A stretch of 64,000 nt of DNA from Paludibacter sp. (GTDB taxonomy: Bacteria > Bacteroidota > Bacteroidia > Bacteroidales > Paludibacteraceae), in NCBI GenBank assembly GCA_024710005.1, contig JANJVQ010000014.1:53927-117926 (forward strand), written 5' to 3'. This document shows, in pieces, positions 35,660 to 46,178 of this stretch. Under the pieces are notes generated by a model. The model saw only the letters and a program-made list of their open reading frames with translations. It was not told where the DNA came from and did no database searches. A program made the position numbers and the translations under genes. Position 1 is the stretch's first letter. Every line of letters starts with the position of its first letter.

Positions 35660-35762
35660 CGTAGGGGCGTAACGCTTACGCCCAAATAGCGAATAGCGAA
35701 TAGCGGAAAACGGAGAGCGGAAACATGGGTTAGGGGGTTGCTTCGCTGCGCTCGCAATGACA
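35660..35762. repeat. Repeat mosaic between pyrH and frr
   Basis: Three families in a row: GTAGGGGCGTAACGCTTACGCCC (a short palindromic element), five heptads of the GCGAATA and GCGGAAA types (35689-35723), and a CGTCATTGCG-family element (GTTGCTTCGCTGCGCTCGCAATGAC, 35737-35761, slightly trimmed). Confidence 0.85.
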
Positions 35763-35798
35763 GACCGGTGACAAAAATAAAACATAAAACAAAAACAT

Positions 35799-36359
35799 AT
35801 GCAAGACGTAAAACCAATTCTGAATCAGGCTGAAGAAAACATGGAAGCAGCCCTGATGTTTCTGGATGAATCATTGGCTCACATTCGTGCCGGGAAAGCA
35901 AATCCACGTATTCTGGACGGTATCAGGGTCGAGTATTACGGTTCACATGTGCCGCTTTCGAATGTGGCTACCGTGACAACGCCCGATGCCAAGACCATCA
36001 CGGTTCAACCATGGGAAAAAGCCATGATGCCCGTAATTGAAAAAGCTATTTTAAATTCTGATGTGGGCATTACACCCATGAATAACGGGGAAGTAATTCG
36101 TTTATCAATCCCTCCGCTGACAGAGGAAAGACGTAAACAATTGGCGAAACAGGCAAAACACGAAGGCGAGGAAGCCAAAATATCCATCCGGAATGCCCGC
36201 CGTGATGCCATCGATAAATTGAAGAAAATGATTAAAGACGGACTTCCCGAAGATGTGGAGAAAGATGCTGAAAACGAAGCCCAGAAAATTCATGACAAGT
36301 ACGTTCGCAAGGTCGATGAAATGCTCGCAGCGAAAGAGAAGGAGATTATGACCGTGTAA
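35799..36359 (+). CDS. frr: Ribosome recycling factor
   Basis: 186 residues: [19 protein letters not shown], the diagnostic [23 protein letters not shown], and the central beta part ([19 protein letters not shown]) within a three-helix bundle ([20 protein letters not shown]). With EF-G it splits the post-termination ribosome. Same strand as pyrH. Confidence 0.97.
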   Translation: MQDVKPILNQAEENMEAALMFLDESLAHIRAGKANPRILDGIRVEYYGSHVPLSNVATVTTPDAKTITVQPWEKAMMPVIEKAILNSDVGITPMNNGEVIRLSIPPLTEERRKQLAKQAKHEGEEAKISIRNARRDAIDKLKKMIKDGLPEDVEKDAENEAQKIHDKYVRKVDEMLAAKEKEIMTV

Positions 36360-36366
36360 TGAACTG

Positions 36367-36485
36367 AAAACGGAAAGCGGAAAGCGAATTCAAACAGCTT
36401 GTAAATGACACATAAAGTATCTCACATAAGTTGGACAATTCGCTTTCCGCTTTCCGTTTTCCGCTTTTCGTTTTCCGCTTTTCGC
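36367..36485. repeat. 24-bp perfect inverted repeat made of heptads, between convergent frr and queA
   Basis: Left arm 36367-36390 (contains ACGGAAAGCGGAAAGCG) is exactly complementary to 36437-36460, with a 46-base loop. The right side continues as TTTCCGC/TTTTCGC heptads up to the queA stop codon at 36486-36488. It could act as a bidirectional transcript end, though without a long U-tract. Confidence 0.9.
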
Positions 36486-37535
36486 TTATTTAATCAGCAT
36501 CGCATCTCCATACACGCCAAACCGGTAATTTTCTTTGATTGCCACCTCGTAGGCATGCATAATCTCGTCATAACCACCGAATGCAGCGGCAAGCATCAGC
36601 AACGTAGAATAGGGCATGTGGAAATTGGTAATCATGGAGTTTGCCGTGGTAAAATCATACGGAGGGAAAATAAACTTATTAGTCCATCCGTCAAAAGGTT
36701 TGATTTTCCCTTCAGTTCCCACCACTGTCTCAAGCGCGCGCATGACCGTAACTCCCACCGCGCAGATATTTTTACCTTCATCATGGGCTTTATTGACTGT
36801 TTCAGCCGTTTCAGGGGTGATGAGCATTTGTTCCGAATCCATTTTGTGCTTGGTAAGGTCCTCCACGTCAATTTCGCGGAAATTACCTAAGCTCATGTGC
36901 GAGGTCAGAAAAGTGGATTGAATTCCCTTGATCTCCATGCGCTTCAGGAGCTCGCGGCTAAAGTGTATCCCGGCAGCAGGAACTGAAACAGCGCCTTCAT
37001 TTTTAGCAAAGATCGTTTGAAAGCGGTCTTCATCTTCCGGTTCAACCGGCCTTTTGATGTTGCGGGGAAGCGGTGTTTCTCCTAAGCGGTGCAGATTTCT
37101 CTTGAATTCTTCGTGTGTCCCGTCAAAAAGGAAACGCAGGGTGCGTCCGCGTGATGTGGTATTGTCGATTACTTCGGCAACCATCGAATCATCTTCACCG
37201 AAATAAAGTTTGTTTCCAATACGGATTTTTCTTGCAGGTTCAACCAAAACATCCCACAAACGCATTTCACGGTTCAGTTCCCGTAACAAAAATACTTCAA
37301 TCTGAGCGCCGGTTTTTTCTTTGTTGCCATACATCCTGGCAGGAAAAACTCTCGTGTCGTTAAAAATAAACAAATCATTTTCATTGAAGAAATTGATAAC
37401 ATCTTTGAATACGTGGTGCTCAATATTGCCCGTTTTCTTGTCGATAACCATCAGCCGGGATTCATCACGGTGTCTGGAAGGATATTGAGCAATCAATTCT
37501 TCCGGTAATTTAAATTTGAATTTTGATAACTTCAT
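36486..37535 (-). CDS. queA: S-adenosylmethionine:tRNA ribosyltransferase-isomerase
   Basis: 349 residues with the family phrases [65 protein letters not shown] and the ending [20 protein letters not shown] with SDGDAMLI-type YGDAMLIK. It adds the epoxyqueuosine precursor ring to preQ1 in tRNA. It directly follows truB (5-bp gap). Confidence 0.96.
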   Translation of the reverse strand: MKLSKFKFKLPEELIAQYPSRHRDESRLMVIDKKTGNIEHHVFKDVINFFNENDLFIFNDTRVFPARMYGNKEKTGAQIEVFLLRELNREMRLWDVLVEPARKIRIGNKLYFGEDDSMVAEVIDNTTSRGRTLRFLFDGTHEEFKRNLHRLGETPLPRNIKRPVEPEDEDRFQTIFAKNEGAVSVPAAGIHFSRELLKRMEIKGIQSTFLTSHMSLGNFREIDVEDLTKHKMDSEQMLITPETAETVNKAHDEGKNICAVGVTVMRALETVVGTEGKIKPFDGWTNKFIFPPYDFTTANSMITNFHMPYSTLLMLAAAFGGYDEIMHAYEVAIKENYRFGVYGDAMLIK

Positions 37536-37540
37536 CTTTT

Positions 37541-38275
37541 TTACATTTTATCGGATACAGCCGACTCTGTAGCCATATCCCTGTCCTTTAATAATTCATT
37601 TTCAATGTGTTCAATCAGTTCGTCGATTTCCATACAATCATGGAGACGCACATCGCCGATACGGGTACGTTCGAGCGACGCTAAATGAGCGCCGCTTTGC
37701 AGTGCCATCCCGATATCTCTTGCCAATGCCCTGATGTAAGTTCCTTTACTACAAACCACCCTGATTTTTAGTAAAGGAGGTGTGAAATCCAACACCTCAA
37801 TTTCGTCAATTACCAGTAATTTTGACTTCAAATCAACATCCTGTCCCTCACGTGCGTAATCATAAGCTCTTTTTCCATCGACTTTAACCGCGGAATATAC
37901 AGGAGGAACCTGCCAGATTTCGCCTGTAAAGGTAGGAATTATTTTCCGAATAAGCTCCGGTGTGATATGATCTACCGGATAAGTTGCATCAACAGGCAAC
38001 TCCTTGTCAAAACAAGGAGTTGTAGCGCCAAGCTCTAATGTTGCAATATATTCTTTGGTCTGATACTGGTAATTCTCAATTTGTTTGGTCGCTTTGCCGG
38101 TGCATATAATCATGACCCCCGTTGCTAAGGGATCAAGTGTCCCGGCATGTCCGACTTTAATTTTTTTTATTTTGAGTGTTTTTCTGATTTTCCACCTGAT
38201 GCGGTTCACCACGTTAAATGATGTCCAATGCAAAGGTTTGTTTACATACAATACCTCTCCCTCACTAAAATTCAT
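37541..38275 (-). CDS. truB: tRNA pseudouridine55 synthase
   Basis: 244 residues: [40 protein letters not shown] with the catalytic D48, [20 protein letters not shown], and [14 protein letters not shown]. It makes the conserved T-loop pseudouridine. It abuts the next upstream gene (38276) end to end. Confidence 0.96.
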   Translation of the reverse strand: MNFSEGEVLYVNKPLHWTSFNVVNRIRWKIRKTLKIKKIKVGHAGTLDPLATGVMIICTGKATKQIENYQYQTKEYIATLELGATTPCFDKELPVDATYPVDHITPELIRKIIPTFTGEIWQVPPVYSAVKVDGKRAYDYAREGQDVDLKSKLLVIDEIEVLDFTPPLLKIRVVCSKGTYIRALARDIGMALQSGAHLASLERTRIGDVRLHDCMEIDELIEHIENELLKDRDMATESAVSDKM

Positions 38276-38965
38276 TTAAATGCTCGTAATTTGTTTCAAA
38301 ACTCTTTTTTCCTTTAATCTTCCCCTGAATATTTTAATCAATGCATATATAAATGAAAGGAAAATCATATACCATAAACCATCCGGCACCGGGAGGAAGA
38401 CAATATCATCCTCACAGGAGTCGTCACTGTTACCACCGGGGTCAGGGAGGCCGGGAGAGATACTCCCTGAAAAAGGTTCTTCCGGAGACGCTGCATAAGG
38501 TCTTGAGTCTTTGGTTGAGGTAATGCCTGATGCTGAATTTCTTGTTGTTGCTCTGAAAGATGTCATGCCTGTAGTTCCGCCGGAAAGCGTGCTTCCTCCA
38601 CCACTTCTTGCTGATGATGACGCTGCATGGGTTGCATGTTGATTGTAAGAGGACTGTCCGTAAGCGTAATTTCTTTCACCAACAGCTGGGATACTGCCAT
38701 TTTTGACACTCCCGGAGGTCGAAGAGAGCATACTACCCTGCGAAAGTGAAGGCTGTATGTTGTTTTGTACCTGCGGATATTCACGATTCCGGTTTGCGCT
38801 TTTTGAACGGAAAGGCTTGAAGTTCTCATAAGAAACAGAAGGTGTCAAAACAGTTACGCCATAGCTTTCCTGAGTCGATGATTGGTTGACTGTGATTATG
38901 GCAAAATAGGCAATCACCAGCACAATCATGAACAGGAGAAATGATATGAGTGTTTTATGATTCAT
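38276..38965 (-). CDS. Ser/Thr/Gly-rich secreted protein with a C-terminal P-x-P-D-G membrane anchor
   Basis: 229 residues, not recognised. An N-terminal membrane segment or uncleaved signal (about 6-25) is followed by a disordered Ser/Gly/Thr/Asn-rich region (about 45-180, with SSSARSGGGSTLSGGTT). The C-terminus is DDIVFLPVPDGLW, then a hydrophobic stretch (YMIFLSFIYALIKIF), then RGRLKEKR. A short P/D/G motif, a single hydrophobic helix and a basic tail is the layout of sortase/exosortase-type sorting signals. It directly follows the giant T9SS gene (32-bp gap), so the two are probably cotranscribed. Confidence 0.7.
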   Translation of the reverse strand: MNHKTLISFLLFMIVLVIAYFAIITVNQSSTQESYGVTVLTPSVSYENFKPFRSKSANRNREYPQVQNNIQPSLSQGSMLSSTSGSVKNGSIPAVGERNYAYGQSSYNQHATHAASSSARSGGGSTLSGGTTGMTSFRATTRNSASGITSTKDSRPYAASPEEPFSGSISPGLPDPGGNSDDSCEDDIVFLPVPDGLWYMIFLSFIYALIKIFRGRLKEKRVLKQITSI

Positions 38966-38997
38966 TTTATAACTTTCTGAAATTAAATTGTGGTAAT

Positions 38998-41900
38998 TTA
39001 CCTAACCAGTGCTTTTTTGTTCACTTTTTTGCTCTCTGTTACAATCTCTATCAGATAAAGACCTTTTTGTACTTCCGGAAATGCCGTTACATTTGAGGCT
39101 CCCAGTGTGTACGAATACAACAGGTTGCCTGATAAATTATACAAACGTGCCACACCATCTTCCGGAGAATTATTAGCCACAAAGATCCGTTGCGCATCTA
39201 CTCGTACCGACATGTCGGTGTCCTCGTCGTTATCGGGTTCAACCGGTGTTGTAATCAGCCTGAAACGTTTGGAAAGATCTCCGTTGCCGACCCTGAAACT
39301 GTAGGTTGAACCGTCGGCAGTGATATCGGTTACATTTTTTGTTTGCGTGTCGAAAAGTAACAGTTGCGCATATTTACTTTCCAGGTTGTTATGCCTGAAA
39401 TGCAGGGTATAAAACTCGTCATTATTCAGAGCCTGAATAGCCAGATAAGTGCCGTCTACATTATTGGTGGCATGAATCTGGAAATTACCGGCATCCTGAC
39501 TTGCGTAAAGTTGCAGTTTATCTGAAGCGATGAACTTTCGTCCGTCCCAACCATTGTCGTAAGCTGGTGTACAAGCCTCATCTGTAAACAACCATAAGCG
39601 ATCGAATTGTCCTCCGCCATTTATAGTAACGACAGAATATACAAATTCCGGACTCTCTGATACCGCTCTTCGGGCACGTTGTTGCTGGGTGTTTTTCGAT
39701 AAATTGCCATAATTGAAACTTACGGTTTTGCCACTGACCGGAGGATCTTCTCTGTCAAGAACACCAACCATGAATCCTTGCATGGAAGGGATAACGGCTG
39801 TTGCAGGTGTAAATCCGGCTATGTTTTTCGGAATGGCTAAGTATTGTCCCGGAGCCACAGCGTCATCGTCGTTCCATACCGAGACTGTACCATAGCTTGA
39901 ATTATTCCTCCAGTCGTTGAAACTTCCCGTTGTAAAGAGGTAAACAGTTGCTTCCATACCACTGCCGAAAACCATGTCTTTTACACTGATGGCGGCTGTA
40001 TATGGATTTGACAGTAAATGCCATCCCCTGTAATATGAGCCATCGGTAACAGGTAATTCACCGGTGTTGAGGTTGTTATTTACTAATTGTCCTTCGAAAA
40101 TGATTTTCTTCGGATCTGGCTGCGTGATTTCATATCCTTTGAATTTTTGCAGTACATCAAAGTTATTCATATTATTCCACTGCTTACCTTCTTCGGTAGT
40201 TTGTTTCGCTTCATCATAAATGCGTACCGCCGAACCATAGAATGTAGAATTATACGGATCCAGCATGTAAGTATGTACCGGTGGACCGAAGAACTGCCAT
40301 TTATATTTGTCGTTTCCGCAATCACACTCCTCGTCAATATAAGCTTTCGACCACATTTCAACCGTTCCGTACACCGGATTCGATTCGTTGATAAATATGA
40401 AGGAGCCATTTGCAAATCCTTCCGCTGATTTGATTAAAATACGGTTTTGGTTGTTTGTGTTTATGCTACCGTTCACAATCAATGACTTTTCAACCGGTAT
40501 AACTAATTTTTTATCCGTCAGATTAATTAAACTACCAATGGTCCGGTCAATATCTAAGTGAAGGTCGTTGACTGCTACTGAACCATAATTGGCAATGGTG
40601 GCGAATTCGATATTATCTCCGGCTGCCGGAATATATCCTCCTGTCCAGTTTGTAACTGTTCCCCAGTCGGTGCTGTTGGTGCCGATCCAGAAATTGGTGG
40701 TGGGAAGTACTGTCATGACAACGGTATTGCTTGTTGCCGGATTGTTGATTGCACACGTAATGCTCGATGTTAGTTTACAGGTGACTTCATCATTGTTGCT
40801 CAGGGTCGAACTGGTAAATGTCGGACTGTTGGTGCCCACCGGGTTCCCGTTCACAAACCATTCATAAACCGGACTGCTACCCGGGTTAACCGGAGTTGCG
40901 GTAAATGTAACAGGTGTATTTTCCAGGATGGTAGTCGCCGACGCGTTAATTGTTAATCCCACTGATACATTAGGTGTAACAATAACCTCAACACTGTCGG
41001 TTGCAAATAATACCTGTCTTAATTCAATATCATCAATGGCAAAGTCATTTCCCGATGCAACGGTGTTTTGGTTGATTAACTCGAGATTAATTACAGAATT
41101 ACTGCCGGCATTCGTGTTGTAAATAAATTGTTTGATGTCGCAATTTGCCAGATTAGCCGTGTAGATAGGACCAGCGGCAACTCCGTTGACATAAAGCTGT
41201 AATTGTGATGGGTTTGACGCTACAACGCTTTGAATCCAATAGGAGAACTCATAATCAGCATTAGGAATAACGGCAACACTTTGTGACCACACAACTACAC
41301 CGGCCGTGGGGGAACCGTTAATTACCATTTGCAACGTGCCGGGGTCTGAGTGATCTGCACAGGTGGAAAAATTACTATGGACTGAATTCGGATTTGCTAC
41401 CACCGTATAGGTTGCTTCTGGCCATAAGGCATTTGAACCGGTTCCCGCGTAGGTATATCCACTTCCGAACCCAACATCTCCGGCTTCAAAGTCTCCGTTG
41501 TATATGAGATTTCCACCGATAACCACGTTCCCTGTTACAGAATAGGTTCCCGACATCGCTTCAGTTGCATTTGTAAGCGTCGGGTTCTGTAATATTGAAT
41601 AATAATTGTTCGGACCTTCCCAGAAACGGTTCAGGATATCGTCACCTGTGCTGGTGAGGTTTACGGTTGACCCAATACAATAAGTGCCACCTCCACCTGC
41701 CGAAACAAGGGGTGAAACATAGACTTTACCTACCAGTAATACATTGATGGCTGTTGCACCGCTGGATGTTATTTGCAGTGTTTCATTATAATTATTAGCA
41801 CTCAAGCTACTTTTTAACCGGATGTAAATCAGGGTTGGATTTACCCTGCCACTCGTGCGGGTCAGGGTAATGGGTGTTGACTGGAAGCCACTGCCAGACG

Positions 41901-44900
41901 TGGTTGATATTTCATAATTGGTTGGAGGAGTCAATGTGATGTTATTTGTCAGTGACGAGCCACTTACAACAATGAATTGTTGTGTAGATGGACCTCCGGC
42001 TGCTGCCTGATAACCAAAACCATTCATGGCAGTGGTGGAAGACATTAACAGAGCGGAACTGACTACCCGACCGCTACATGCCACACTTTTTGTGGTAGCA
42101 CCGGTAGAAGCTAAAGTTAAAGCTGATGGACCGTATACCGCAGTGCTTAATCCAATCGACATTCTGACATAAACCGTGGTGGGGTTTACAGTTCCACCGG
42201 ATTGGGTCAGGGTTACAGACGATGACCAGGTGCTTCCGTTAAGAGATACCTGGAAGTTTGTCGGCGCTGTAGCTGTAATATTAGCTGTCAGGTTTGTTCC
42301 GCTTACTTCAAATGTTTGTGCTCCTGAAGGCCCCGATCCTGATGTGTAAATAAATGCAGGAAGTAAAGACCTGGAATTATAGATAGTCGGTGCCGGGTTA
42401 ACGGTTCCGGTACAGGTAACTGTTTTCGTAACCGCGTAAAGTGACGATACCTGTACATTCTGCACATGAGTTCCCACGCCAAACCCGGGTTTCATCCTTA
42501 CGTAAATGGTTGTGTTGTTAAGTGTTGAACCCGATGGGGTAAGCGAAAGACTCGAAGTGTAACCAGACCCCGATGATAAGCTAATGTCAAATCCGGATGG
42601 GGCAGTCAGCACCACATTTGCAGCAAGGTTGCTCCCGCTGACTACAAACGACTGAGGTGTTGAGGGACCTAAACCATAGTTGTAGTTGAATCCAGACAAA
42701 GAGGCCGGGGAAACATTCACAACAGGAGGAGTTGTTACCGTACCGTTTAAAATAACTTCTTTCGTTGTAGCAGCGGTTGAATTAACTTTTATGGTGTCAG
42801 TGTAACTGTTTAATGATAATCCTGCTTTTAATCTGATGTAAACAGGGGTCGGATTCAGGGTATTGCTGATTACCGGTAAAGTAATCAATGATACCGGTGT
42901 AAAGGATATTCCTCCAACTGTTGAAATCTCGTAATTAGTTGTGGGTTGAAGGGTTACGTTGGAAATCAAATAGGTTCCGCTCACATCAAACGACAAGATG
43001 TTGGATGGCCCGTACCCTTCGGGATAGGTAAAACCCGAAACAGATGATACGGAAGTGTTAATAATCGGGCTTGCAGTAGCAAAACCGAAAAACCGGTTCG
43101 ACCCGATTGCATTTGAATTCGTAATGCCTTTCTGTCCGATTGTTCCGAATAATGAAGTGTATGTCCCCGCCTGCGTTGCACTTCCTGAAACGGAATTAAA
43201 CGGATTGATATCGGTTGGCCTTGCAACAGAAATACCGGCATTGGTAAAGTTTCCGGCAGTTGTCAACGACCAGTATTCTGTTGTACTTTTGGCCGATAAA
43301 GAAGCATCGGTACTGCCGCCCGGATTGGCTGCAAAAGCTTCGGCACGTGCCGTGATGGTACCTGTTCCGGTAGTTGGGTTTTCTAATGTGAACGGAAAAT
43401 AGTTCCCGCTTTTTCCAACCGGAAAGTTATACGATGCCGTAGATGAGAAACTGGCAGGTAGGTTACGGAGTAACGGCCCGTTTATGTAGGCTGTTGCCGA
43501 ACCACCGGAAATGGCTGAAGCGGCCGTGTTTGTTACCGACAATAAGTTTGTTGTTGTCGTATTGATAATGCCACTTTGTAATGACAGGATATTCGATACA
43601 GCTACTGCTTTTGACAGGGTGAGGTCACCACCGGTTTTGTTCACTGTCAGGTTATAAAAAGTCGTAGCGGTAGTTCCCGAAATCGTTTGGGTAGTATTTC
43701 CGTTTATCAGCACGGTGCCGGTACCCTGCGAGAAAGTGCTGTTTTGCACATAATCACCCCCCAGTGTAAGCTGATAACTGTTGGTCGTCAGCGGCCGACC
43801 AATTGTAAGCGTTCCGTTTACGGTTGTTGCTTCGGTGAGCGTTTTGGTTCCACCAACCGATAAAGTCAGATTCGAATAGGTAGTGGCAAAAATGTTCTGA
43901 TTGCCGTTCAGATTATAATTAACGGTACTCCCATTATTCAGTGTGACAGCAGAAAAACCGGACGGAAAATTACCGGTGCCACTCACGTTGATTACCCCGG
44001 TAGAAGAAGCTGTTAAAGTAGCTGTGCCTGCTAAAGCATAAGTTCCGGTGTTTAATGTCCCGTGAATAGTCAGACTGCTAACCGTCGCGTTGGCAGTCAA
44101 TGTAACAGTATGTCCGCTTTGGATGGTAGTCAGGTCGTGCCCCCGGGTGGGTATTGAATTAGCAGCAGTCCAGGTCGCATTATCTAATGATTGTTGCCAG
44201 GTAGAGGTGCTGCTCCAGTTCCCGGTTTGTACGCTGCGGAAATATTTCTTGGCGCTTATACTCATGCCGGTCATGGAGATGTATGAACTACCGGACATGG
44301 TAGTTGTTGAAACGTCAGAAATGTCTGAGCCGGGAATATCACGTGTTCCTACGGCATTACGTACCGGATTATTGGCAAGCTGAACATCTGCTGTCCAGTT
44401 GGTGCCAAAATTACTAATGGTCCTTGCTCCACCGCTGGTTCTGTCGGAACATAAAATCTTTACCGGAAGATCTCCTTGATTTATCGTTAACCCTCCTGAA
44501 AAGGAGAATGATGTGGCAGTTGAATTGCCACTGTTATAATTTCTGGAGTCAGTGACCGGATTTGCCTGATCCACATTGTCAAGAACCATAGCAAAAACGG
44601 CATTCCTCCTGGTGGATCCTCCGCTTATCGAAACAGTCAAAGTATTGTTTGATGCAGCATCCAGACCAGCTTCATCTAAATAGTATAATTGAGTATGCTG
44701 GCGAATTGAAGTTGACAAATCTCCATCAACAGGAGTCAGTGTCTGGCCACCGTAGGTCACCGCTACACTTCTGCTTGATGAGGAAGTTACTGATGTCGCG
44801 ACTCCTACCACCAATAAACGATGAGAATCACTTCCTGTTGGTACAGTGTAGGTTAGATTTCCCGGACTACTTGTGTTGTTATACAGATTTGACCAGTCAT

Positions 44901-45021
44901 TGAGTGTTGTAACCTGCGCCACAATAGTTGCAGGTACGAAAGAACAAAGCAGTAAGAATACTACTATAAGAGGACGAAAACAAAATGAAAATTTAGCTGC
45001 CGATAAGTATTTCATATACAA
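38998..45021 (-). CDS. Giant secreted repeat protein with a T9SS type A sorting domain
   Basis: 2007 residues. A signal peptide ends near residue 36 (VPATIVAQ). Residues about 40-265 form a beta-rich domain (YTVPTGSDSHRLLVVGVA). About 265-500 is a parallel-beta/G8-like stretch of short strands (SGHTVTLTANATVSSLTIHG). Four tandem ~105-residue repeats run from about 655 to 1100, each with GxGPS...VSGxxL, a NYEIS-like core, and YxRLKxGLS. A carbohydrate-binding-like NGDFEAG domain sits near 1170, a second Ig-like segment near 1390-1480, and NFWIGTNSTDWGTVTNW near 1490. The last ~70 residues are a Por/T9SS C-terminal domain (ARLYNLSGNLLYS, FPEVQKGLYLIEI, KKALVR). It is predicted to cross the outer membrane through T9SS and be anchored on the surface, possibly as an adhesin. 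Confidence 0.88.
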   Translation of the reverse strand: MYMKYLSAAKFSFCFRPLIVVFLLLCSFVPATIVAQVTTLNDWSNLYNNTSSPGNLTYTVPTGSDSHRLLVVGVATSVTSSSSRSVAVTYGGQTLTPVDGDLSTSIRQHTQLYYLDEAGLDAASNNTLTVSISGGSTRRNAVFAMVLDNVDQANPVTDSRNYNSGNSTATSFSFSGGLTINQGDLPVKILCSDRTSGGARTISNFGTNWTADVQLANNPVRNAVGTRDIPGSDISDVSTTTMSGSSYISMTGMSISAKKYFRSVQTGNWSSTSTWQQSLDNATWTAANSIPTRGHDLTTIQSGHTVTLTANATVSSLTIHGTLNTGTYALAGTATLTASSTGVINVSGTGNFPSGFSAVTLNNGSTVNYNLNGNQNIFATTYSNLTLSVGGTKTLTEATTVNGTLTIGRPLTTNSYQLTLGGDYVQNSTFSQGTGTVLINGNTTQTISGTTATTFYNLTVNKTGGDLTLSKAVAVSNILSLQSGIINTTTTNLLSVTNTAASAISGGSATAYINGPLLRNLPASFSSTASYNFPVGKSGNYFPFTLENPTTGTGTITARAEAFAANPGGSTDASLSAKSTTEYWSLTTAGNFTNAGISVARPTDINPFNSVSGSATQAGTYTSLFGTIGQKGITNSNAIGSNRFFGFATASPIINTSVSSVSGFTYPEGYGPSNILSFDVSGTYLISNVTLQPTTNYEISTVGGISFTPVSLITLPVISNTLNPTPVYIRLKAGLSLNSYTDTIKVNSTAATTKEVILNGTVTTPPVVNVSPASLSGFNYNYGLGPSTPQSFVVSGSNLAANVVLTAPSGFDISLSSGSGYTSSLSLTPSGSTLNNTTIYVRMKPGFGVGTHVQNVQVSSLYAVTKTVTCTGTVNPAPTIYNSRSLLPAFIYTSGSGPSGAQTFEVSGTNLTANITATAPTNFQVSLNGSTWSSSVTLTQSGGTVNPTTVYVRMSIGLSTAVYGPSALTLASTGATTKSVACSGRVVSSALLMSSTTAMNGFGYQAAAGGPSTQQFIVVSGSSLTNNITLTPPTNYEISTTSGSGFQSTPITLTRTSGRVNPTLIYIRLKSSLSANNYNETLQITSSGATAINVLLVGKVYVSPLVSAGGGGTYCIGSTVNLTSTGDDILNRFWEGPNNYYSILQNPTLTNATEAMSGTYSVTGNVVIGGNLIYNGDFEAGDVGFGSGYTYAGTGSNALWPEATYTVVANPNSVHSNFSTCADHSDPGTLQMVINGSPTAGVVVWSQSVAVIPNADYEFSYWIQSVVASNPSQLQLYVNGVAAGPIYTANLANCDIKQFIYNTNAGSNSVINLELINQNTVASGNDFAIDDIELRQVLFATDSVEVIVTPNVSVGLTINASATTILENTPVTFTATPVNPGSSPVYEWFVNGNPVGTNSPTFTSSTLSNNDEVTCKLTSSITCAINNPATSNTVVMTVLPTTNFWIGTNSTDWGTVTNWTGGYIPAAGDNIEFATIANYGSVAVNDLHLDIDRTIGSLINLTDKKLVIPVEKSLIVNGSINTNNQNRILIKSAEGFANGSFIFINESNPVYGTVEMWSKAYIDEECDCGNDKYKWQFFGPPVHTYMLDPYNSTFYGSAVRIYDEAKQTTEEGKQWNNMNNFDVLQKFKGYEITQPDPKKIIFEGQLVNNNLNTGELPVTDGSYYRGWHLLSNPYTAAISVKDMVFGSGMEATVYLFTTGSFNDWRNNSSYGTVSVWNDDDAVAPGQYLAIPKNIAGFTPATAVIPSMQGFMVGVLDREDPPVSGKTVSFNYGNLSKNTQQQRARRAVSESPEFVYSVVTINGGGQFDRLWLFTDEACTPAYDNGWDGRKFIASDKLQLYASQDAGNFQIHATNNVDGTYLAIQALNNDEFYTLHFRHNNLESKYAQLLLFDTQTKNVTDITADGSTYSFRVGNGDLSKRFRLITTPVEPDNDEDTDMSVRVDAQRIFVANNSPEDGVARLYNLSGNLLYSYTLGASNVTAFPEVQKGLYLIEIVTESKKVNKKALVR

Positions 45022-45095
45022 ATTTTGCGTTCAAAGGTCGTTAATCACTGTGTAATTTTGTAATCATTTCAAAAATGCCTCTTAAATAATTCAGG

Positions 45096-45126
45096 CAAAG
45101 GTAAATATAATTTCTCAAATAACAAA
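45096..45126 (-). promoter_or_regulatory. Complete promoter of the giant T9SS gene
   Basis: Read on the minus strand: TTTG (45123-45126), 19-bp spacer, TACCTTTG (45096-45103). This exact match places the start of transcription near 45089, about 70 bp before the ATG. The giant gene therefore has its own promoter inside the uppP-truB interval. Confidence 0.8.
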
Positions 45127-45148
45127 AAACAGCAATATTTTGTTCAAT

Positions 45149-45943
45149 TTAAACCATACTTAAATTTTGTCCGGCCAACAGCAATAACAGGATGATGCCA
45201 CCCACTAAAATCCGGTAATATCCAAAAGCTTTAAAACCATATTTCGTAAGAAAGCTGATGAAAAATTTAATGGCAGCCATGGCTACGATAAATGCCACCA
45301 CATTTCCGATTAATAAAGTTGTCAGATTCTCCGTTAACATGCTTGAAGATGCAGGGTCTTTGACCAGTTGTAGTAATTTATAACCAGCTGCTGCTGCCAT
45401 CGTTGGCACTGCCAGAAAAAATGAAAACTCAGCCGCATTTTTTCTGCTTAGTTTGGTACTCATGCCTCCTACGATGGTGGCCATCGAACGGGAAACTCCG
45501 GGAATCATGGCGATGCACTGGAAAAAACCGATTTTCAGCGCCCTTTTCCAGTTCATTTCCTGATTTTCATCGGTTTTGTTAAACCATTTATCCACGAAAA
45601 GCATGAATACGCCACCCAATATGAGCATAATAGCTACTACCCAGATATTCTCAAGCAATGAGTCGATAAAATCTCCCGCTAAGAAACCAATAACTGCCGC
45701 CGGCAAAAAGGCAATCAGTAGTTTCCAATAGAAATCCATGGACTGAAAGAATCTTTTCCAATATAAAACGATTACCGACAGAATGGCGCCAAACTGGATG
45801 TTAACCGTAAATGCTTTCACAAAATCGGAACTTTCCATCCCCAACAGATTCTGTGTGATAATCATGTGCCCGGTTGATGATACTGGTAAAAATTCGGTCA
45901 GCCCCTCAACAATAGCTATGATAATCGTTTCGAATAAACTCAT
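45149..45943 (-). CDS. uppP: Undecaprenyl-diphosphatase UppP (BacA)
   Basis: 264 residues, about eight membrane segments. The active-site motifs are [18 protein letters not shown] (residues about 11-28) and [14 protein letters not shown]. It recycles undecaprenyl-PP to the monophosphate carrier for peptidoglycan and other envelope polymers and confers bacitracin resistance. Its start overlaps the DUF3098 stop by 4 bp. Confidence 0.96.
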   Translation of the reverse strand: MSLFETIIIAIVEGLTEFLPVSSTGHMIITQNLLGMESSDFVKAFTVNIQFGAILSVIVLYWKRFFQSMDFYWKLLIAFLPAAVIGFLAGDFIDSLLENIWVVAIMLILGGVFMLFVDKWFNKTDENQEMNWKRALKIGFFQCIAMIPGVSRSMATIVGGMSTKLSRKNAAEFSFFLAVPTMAAAAGYKLLQLVKDPASSSMLTENLTTLLIGNVVAFIVAMAAIKFFISFLTKYGFKAFGYYRILVGGIILLLLLAGQNLSMV

Positions 45944-46167
45944 TTGGATTTGGATTTAAAAAGGATAGCAAAGATGATAAATACAAACCCAAAAAATGAA
46001 ATCATCGGTCCCACAGTGATGCGTCTGTTGCTGAAAATGTCCGGATTGAACTTCAGTTCGGTTGGCGAACCCGTCATCAGCAAAAAACCGACCACGATGA
46101 TGATAAACCCGATAGCGATGAGAACCAGATTGGTTTTCCCAAGCGTAAATTTTTCTTTATTTTCCAT
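45940..46167 (-). CDS. DUF3098 membrane protein
   Basis: 75 residues with two membrane segments (about 13-33 and 52-70) linked by a loop with [21 protein letters not shown]. This is the complete DUF3098 layout, a Bacteroidota-specific small membrane protein that typically sits between ftsX and uppP. Function unknown. Confidence 0.88.
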   Translation of the reverse strand: MENKEKFTLGKTNLVLIAIGFIIIVVGFLLMTGSPTELKFNPDIFSNRRITVGPMISFFGFVFIIFAILFKSKSK

Positions 46168-46178
46168 ATTTTTAATAA

